Source: Aquila chrysaetos chrysaetos (taxonomy: Eukaryota; Chordata; Aves; Accipitriformes; Accipitridae). From it: a stretch of 64,000 bases of DNA. The notes beneath the pieces were generated by a model. The model was given only the letters and a program-made list of their open reading frames with translations. It ran no database searches and was not told the origin of the DNA. The stretch lies in NCBI RefSeq assembly GCF_900496995.4, contig NC_044012.1, forward strand, positions 1,922,001-1,986,000, given 5' to 3'. Within the stretch, counting starts at the first letter, position 1, and every line of letters starts with the position of its first letter. The position numbers and the translations under genes are program-made. Below, piece by piece: positions 57,507-64,000 of this stretch.

Positions 57507-58578
57507 TCTTCTCTGCAGCCCTCAAGAGCTACACAGAAAAGCTATAACCAGCTGGACATACAGTTTACAAAGCAAGTCTTTTCACGTTGGCACTCCTGTT
57601 TACACAGGAAGGGTGTGATGTATGTATGATATCATCATTTGCTCTTCCAAAAGGGCCAGTGTTTATATTGCTAGTGCTCAGGGTTTAGCCTGTACTCTTG
57701 TGTTGTTCTGGTTGTTTCCGTAAATGGTAACTTTTCAGTGAAGACTGTTTCAACTGTAAAAGCTCTCTGGACAACCACAACTCTGCCATCACCTCAGAAA
57801 TGCCATGGATGCACCTTTCCTCTTGCTTCTTCCACCCAACCTGCTCTCTCAAATCATTTTTCGTTCAGATGCCCCTACAGCAGCCATGAGGGACTGTTCA
57901 GGAAACTTACAACTGCCAGAAAACCCTGCCCAAACTGCCCTTGTTTTGTTTGCCTGTAACTTGTTGGTTTAACATTTGATTTCCATTGTGAACTCTGGAC
58001 ACCAGCTTGTTTTTCCTTTCTCTCTAAACTTGTGAGTACTGGGTGCAGCTGTACAGCCCAGACTGCTGCTGTGCATCGCTGGGCGCAAACAAGTGCTCCC
58101 TCCCGTTCCTGACTAAGGGGTTGGCTCCAGGGAGAACACCCTGCCTGCCTTCCATCTGTAGCTGCAAACATTCCCTAGGTAACGGTATAAAGAAATTTGA
58201 AGATGGTGTTCATGTAAGTATTGCCTTATTGATGGTGTGCAGGATGTTCTTGTGGAGCTGGGGGTCAGTTGTTCGTTTCAGGGGTTTTCTTTGTTTCCAA
58301 AAATCTGGGTCCAAATATGGTTTAAGTCACGCTTCTAGTCTCATGATCTGGGTCCAGCCAACTGCAGGCTCAGAAATGCCCATTTACATCAGATGTTAAC
58401 TCTTGACCCTGTTTCCAGTGTACGCTCTCTGAGGAATTCTCCTTGTGCAAACTTTCCACAGCCTGGGTGTAGCACTTCTCTAAACAGAGTTCATGGTAAA
58501 TGCTGGTCCTTTGCACAATTCCACATTGCAGATTTTTCATCTGCTTTTGAGCCTGTTTCACACCCTTCACTATTGCTA

Positions 58579-58584
58579 ATTAAA
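58579..58584 (+). terminator. Candidate GALNS polyadenylation signal (ATTAAA)
   Basis: ATTAAA, the commonest variant hexamer, lies about 1.07 kb past the stop. It would give a 3' UTR of ordinary length. Confidence 0.35.
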
Positions 58585-60135
58585 CGTGTCTCGAACAAAA
58601 CTGCGCAAGGTTACTCTGGGGCTTCGGGGGAGTAGTTGGAAGCAACCCTGAACATGCTGTTTGCACCACTGACAGCTCCACTTCCACCCCTCCAGTGTTT
58701 TGTACAATACACATGCCCTCTCCGTATGGCGTTGTGCTGCCTTGGGAAAAATTGAGGTGCTCTGTACCTGTAAACAGCCCTACTTGCTTCCCAAGCAAAG
58801 CTTGGGGCTGGCTTGAGATGGGTTGAGAGCTCTGCTTTTCTGGTAACTGCTGTGCTACTGCCTGCTATGGGCTTCTCAGCTGCTTGTTCTTACCCTCCCT
58901 GTAATCCCAAATGCTCTTATTCTCTCCGTTCCCATGGTTTATGCTACCTGTAATCCCCTCCACAGTATTTCCTACTGTATATCTCATGAAGCTGGATAAT
59001 CCTATAAGATTGTAATAAGAACAGCACTTGAGTCGGCTCTTACTGTTCCACCTATCAGAAATCACAGCCAACATTTCGTCGGCTGGCAGAGCCTCTGAAT
59101 CTCTGTGCATCTAGAGATGGCATTTGTTTATAGTCCAAATTTCTTAATTGCCTTATGATGTTCCCAGTTGTCCTTCAAGTGTATTAAGGCATTTCGAGTT
59201 CATCCATAACGTTTCTCCTTGTTTTGACATAGTGTGGATAGCTCAAGTCTTGGGAGAATCTGATCAGCCTATATTCTTCAGTGATGCTGTATGAGAAGGA
59301 CTGGTAGGAGGACTTGCAGCAGTCATGTGCGTCTGGCAGCACAGCAGACCAGACAAAACCAGTAACTTCCCATTTTCTGGGGGCTGTCCACATCTGCTTT
59401 AGCGCTTTAGCGCTTGTGTCACCCCAAAGTGTTCAGGGCCCTGCAGTTCATTATTATCAGCAGATGAAGGTACCACCAGAGGAGGGAGTCTGTCACTGCA
59501 ACTCCCTGAAAATCCCTGTCAGCCCTCAAATAGTTATGAACATATCTGCTGTGAATTGTAACAGTGCTTTGTCTTTCTACGTGCTGCTTATTAAGAGATT
59601 GCATCGCAGGATCGCAGCTCATTGTCTCAGCGCTAGCCCAGACATGTTTCTCAGTTCTTAGCATTTGCAGTATGCACATCGTGAGCGATGCTACCCTGCG
59701 TCCCCTACCTGTCTGGCTGCCACTTTGTTCTTTACTCTTTCACAGCTTGCAGTTTTGAAGATACTGCTTTTCCCCTGCCTGTGTAACTTGCTTGGACAAG
59801 CCATCCTGTTCTCAGCATGCACGGTGTTTGTCTGGTTACCCAGCACACAAAGTCCTCATTCCTCATTGAAATAATCTCTCCGTGCATAGATACTGGATGT
59901 AAACTTTGCACTAGAAAGCTGGCTGCTATAAGTGAATTGACTTGATGTCTGTTTATTATTTGCTTCATGTCCGTTTATTGTAAAAGATCAAAGCTTAATG
60001 TGAAGAAGCTACTGCTCTAAATTTAAATAAGAATAGTAGTTTTACAGCTGGATAGCTAGGAAGAATTTTAAATCAATGCCTTTCCCAAAGATGTACAGAT
60101 TTTAAAGTTGTGAGATGAAGAAATAATGAAGAAAA

Positions 60136-60141
60136 AATAAA
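60136..60141 (+). terminator. Alternative GALNS polyadenylation signal (AATAAA)
   Basis: This is the first canonical AATAAA I found after the GALNS stop. Using it would give a 3' UTR of about 2.6 kb. Confidence 0.3.
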
Positions 60142-63100
60142 CTATCAGAAATGCATTATATGATTTGTCTGTGCGCACCTGTAAAACAACTAAATAACAC
60201 CTTGCTTTGGGACAGTCTCACAGATACGCCTTCCAGATCATGGGACTGGCTTGGGTTAAAAATAGGTTGTTTTGTTTTCCCTGTATTATTTTTAACGTGG
60301 ATCAATTTCCCAGCCCACACAGCTGCCCAAGTACAATTCAGAGGCTGGTGTGGGGACCAGGGGCATACGTGGCCTGAGGCTGCATCCACCAGCACAGCCG
60401 CAGGGATGTGTGGGGCAGCTCAAAAACACCGATACACGCCGTGGATCACAAAGCGGCCACCGTGTATTGCCACGTCTGCCCTTAATCATTATCCTGAGCC
60501 TCTGATCTGAAGATGGTCTCTGTGATAGTTGCCCAGTTCTGGGAACTGCCCGTACTGGGGCAGGTGTTGGCTTTGCAGGAGCTGCCTGTGGGACCTGCCT
60601 GGGGTTGTGTGTGCAATAGCGGTCGACAGAGGAGTGGGTCTGGTGGGGTTTACTGGCCGCCAGTCGGGGACCTGCAGCAGTGAAGCGGGCTTGTTGGTAG
60701 CTTCTTTTCTCAAGCTGCAAGACATAAGAGCTAAAGGAAAGATGATGTCTTTCTAAGACTGCTTCTATGTGATGTTCCTTTCTTTATATTTAAATACATC
60801 TGCTAAATGCTAAAAGCTTAATATCTGCTTGGGCTAAGAGTCCAAGGAATTTCTTTCTTGCCTTTAATTTCCAATTAGCTGAGCCTCTCGAGTCCCCCTG
60901 CTCTGCCCCTGAGGCTGTGTTATCATCCAATGCTCCATGCAGAGAAGCTTCTGAAATTGATGTAGCTAATAATCGTGGAAAAAGTCCTACTGCATTTACA
61001 GTCTATGGCTGCAAAAATGGAGCCTTGATTTAAAATCCTGCAGCGACAAATGGATTATTTCGGTGGCAAATTAGTCTCTGAGGACCAACAATTTGGGGAT
61101 CTGAACACTGGAATTGGAAACCAGAAGATCAATTCCGAACACTTAGAGCCAAGGTTAATGCCCTGCAAACTGTATTGAGTGCAATGATGGAAGATAACAT
61201 GCCTCTGCATTTTAAATGGGAAGCCGAGGAACACAGTATAAAATGTGAAAATGGGCACGTTTGGAACAGAACGAGAGCGAGCGATACCCACGTATTTGCT
61301 AATAAAACGTTACGTGGTGTCTGGGGACTGAGTTTTCAGGCGAGCGCTGAGGATGACAGTGGGCTTTTACTAAAGGAACGGAAACTAATGTCGCCGAGAA
61401 GGAGCCTGTTGAACTTGGGACACTTGCTGCCACGTGGAAGCTGGCAGTTCTCGGTACCTGCCGAGTCGAGCCTTTCCCGAACGTGGTGGACAGCTTCCAG
61501 AAGCCTCCTGGTTTCACATAAAGCGAAGCAGACAAGATGAGGATCTCCCAAAGGTGGGTAAATACTCTTTACTCCAGTGAAGACATTCTTGCAGTCACCA
61601 TGCAAAATAATTTCAGCAGCTGAAGAAAGACCTTTTGAAGGTGAGAATGGTTTGAATTGGAGCTTTGGGGGGAAGGCAGTACTGGGAGGCAGTTTATTGT
61701 CTGCAGAGTTGCCAGCAGCCTCTTCAGCACAGCTAGATGAGAAATCTCTCCCGGGGGATCTTGCTGTTGTCCTCACCACTGGGAAACTTTACAAACTACA
61801 TGCACTCTCCAAGAGTTACTCTTGAGTGCTTGTTCAGTATCCAAATAACTGTTCTGCAGTTAAAGTGGCTTGTTTTCCATTTCTCTTCACAGTTACAATA
61901 CTTGGAAATAGACTTTTGCTTTTGTTTTCTGGTAGTATTTGATGTGAGGTTTTCATATGTTATCAGAAAGCGACACGGCAGTGCCTCTTGAATTAAACTG
62001 TTAGTTTTTAAGAATAGTTGTAAGGGAAGAACTGAAATCCCATTTTAGGTTCTTTCTTCCTTTGGAAAATAGCTATTTTAAACACCGAGAAAAGAGTCCA
62101 TTTGCCTGTTTTCTTTATATCCCCTTCCACCGTTTATAGTTTTGTTGTTGCTCGAAGTCTAGTTCGGATTATATAAATCCTAAATAAAGGTGGATCCCTA
62201 GCCAAAAGGCTGTGGTCTCTTAGGAGTGAAAAAAACCTCTGCCATCCAACTTTGAGAGAGAGCCAATCTGGCAGCTCTCTACACCTTTGTCCCTCCTGAA
62301 GTCACTTAATACCCTTCTGGGCGATACATAGGTTGGTAGCACGATTCCCATCTGAAAGGGATAGGGGCTGAAAAACCCGCCAGCCCCTTCGCCAGCAGCG
62401 AGGAATGCGTGCCAAATCCATTAGTTCTGGATTGGACTCAAAATCCCCTCCCGGCTCGGCCAAGCTGGCCAGAGGAGAGAAAGAGAGAGGGGGTTTGTGT
62501 CTTCTCCAAGGGCCTGATCCAACCTGCTGCAGCGGGCAGGAGGTGCTGGGTTCGGCTCCGTGCAAACAAGGATGCTGTGGAAGGGCAGAGCTGGTTCACC
62601 ATGCTTTCGCCTCTTTTGGGGGGACAACGCTAGCTCGTTATTCAGTACGGATGCTTCGGTCCCGAGCCCAGGGAGCTGGCCGGGGAACTGCATTCTTCTG
62701 CTGTTGAAATAAGATATTTCAAATTTGTTTTTTAAAAAAAATGGGTTTAAAGTGCATGCGTTTCTAAAGCCGAAATTGAAACGAAATGTTCCAGCAGATT
62801 TGAAAGGAAATTTTAGTTCTCATTTCCCCTTGTGGGGTGTGTTGAAATTTTGGGCATTTTGTTCCACTTCACGCTGAAGTTTTAAACTCCTTAACGGAAC
62901 AGAAACTTCCATACTTGGCACAGCTCTTCTAATTGCCTGCTTAAGCTGATTAGAGTTAGCTCTCAAGCTTTTATACCCCCAGTTTCTATGTTCACCGGCT
63001 AATAACATCTCTCGTATCAGGATCTCAAAGCACTTTTAAATCACTGATCACCTCTGTGTCCAAAAGAGAGGCAAAGCCAGTGTCCCCCTGCTACAGTACA

Positions 63101-64000
63101 GGCGGTAGTTCCTCTGCCAGACACAGAACAGCCCTAAACCTCTCCGAGCTGCAAGCGGATGTTGAGACACCTCCCCAGCGATATTCCAGAGCCGAAGTCC
63201 TTTGACATCACATTTGGAAATTGGTCCTAGGAAAGTTCTTTTCAGATGGAAATTGCAGCAGGAGTCAGCACTGTTGTTTGAAAGATTGAACAATTACAGG
63301 GAAAGCTAATTTACTTTGGACGTTAAAAACCAGTCTGTACTGGTAGGTACAATTCATATCCTTGGAAGGGGATGATTAATGAGGTGAAATTCTGACAGAG
63401 ATTTGAGAAATGTTTTTTTTAAACCTGAGCTGGCATGTGGCATTATTTCTGGCAGCTGAATCATTGGAAGTCCGATTTGGTATAACCTTTATGTTCTTCC
63501 TGGCAGAACTGATGGTGTTTGAGAGGCCTGATCCTGCATCAGAGGAGGAGAGATCCCCCCAGCGCTGCTTCTTCACCTGGCTGCTGGATGCGAAGGGACC
63601 GGTGGGAGCCCTCGGCAGCTCGTCCTGGTGAGAGCTGCTGGTTTGCCCGGGGTCGGTTGGCATGAGGGCCCTGGGAACCTTGCTTAGCCTGAAGAAAAAT
63701 GTGGTGGTGTCTTCTGCTAGTAACGGTGGCGATTGTGTAGGAGGGTCACAAACAAGAAAAGTGCGATGAAGACCCCAGCTTACGTCTCCTCCATTAGTGA
63801 GAGGCAGAAGGCAGGGTTGCCTGGTGTTTGCACTGCAGGCAAAAGAGCCCTTTCCCAGCTCCTTCTTATTTCCATGGTTAGGCAGATAAATTCCATCACT
63901 TCCATCCGCCAGGAAGAAGAGGAGTTGCTGGAATAGCTCATTGTCCGGTATCGTGGTTGGTAAGGTTACAAGAGAAACCCTTCCAGCTCATCCGAGGGAG

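Larger units (their letters stand above)
57507..64000 (+). other. GALNS 3' UTR and downstream intergenic DNA
   Basis: There is no coding exon I can support after the GALNS stop. APRT, the next gene in human, is not recognisable in any frame. Candidate 3' ends are an ATTAAA at 58579 and an AATAAA at 60136. The rest is unique-looking sequence with short T and A runs only. Confidence 0.5.

Noticed and set aside
61175-61779. Overlapping 121- and 147-codon frames downstream of GALNS
   Set aside because: No homology recognised. I looked for APRT, the human neighbour, and did not find its PRPP-binding motif.

Overview
This is a bird (sauropsid) nuclear genomic window. The genes are intron-rich vertebrate genes with GT-AG splice sites. 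Interspersed repeats are sparse, and the only clear family is CR1 LINE; I recognised no Alu, B1 or L1 sequence. The gene order PABPN1L - TRAPPC2L - GALNS is the order I know from human 16q24.3; from memory, the avian counterpart is on chicken chromosome 11. No operons, CRISPR arrays, phage or other prokaryotic features are present, and I found no undescribed multi-gene system. The notable signals are regulatory and splicing features of known genes. Layout: positions 1-3.9 kb carry PABPN1L (+ strand), an embryonic nuclear poly(A)-binding protein, assembled here as seven coding exons including a 40-nt last exon. Positions 3.9-7.1 kb hold its probable 3' UTR and the convergent intergenic space. 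Positions 7.1-10.2 kb carry TRAPPC2L (- strand) in five coding exons; its second intron has the marks of a U12-type (minor spliceosome) intron. Positions 10.17-10.29 kb are a 125-bp CpG-rich divergent promoter between the TRAPPC2L and GALNS start codons. It contains three copies of a CLEAR-type (TFEB/MITF) decamer. Positions 10.3-57.5 kb carry GALNS (+ strand), lysosomal N-acetylgalactosamine-6-sulfatase, in 14 coding exons that join without a frame break into a 516-residue protein with the expected catalytic residues. Positions 57.5-64 kb are 3' UTR and intergenic DNA with no gene I can support. The GALNS introns contain an antisense CR1 copy with an open reverse-transcriptase-end frame (13.9-14.4 kb), older CR1 relics (18.2-20.7 kb), a 16-bp perfect hairpin (17.3 kb), a ~660-bp polypyrimidine tract ending in a near-ideal 3' splice site (31.9-32.6 kb), and several homopolymer runs. 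The three genes act in separate processes: nuclear poly(A) binding, vesicle tethering by TRAPP, and lysosomal breakdown of keratan sulfate and chondroitin-6-sulfate. TRAPPC2L and GALNS share a promoter, so the lysosome-biogenesis motifs could influence both. Exon coordinates were set by hand from reading frame, splice consensus and remembered homologous proteins, and were not checked by alignment.
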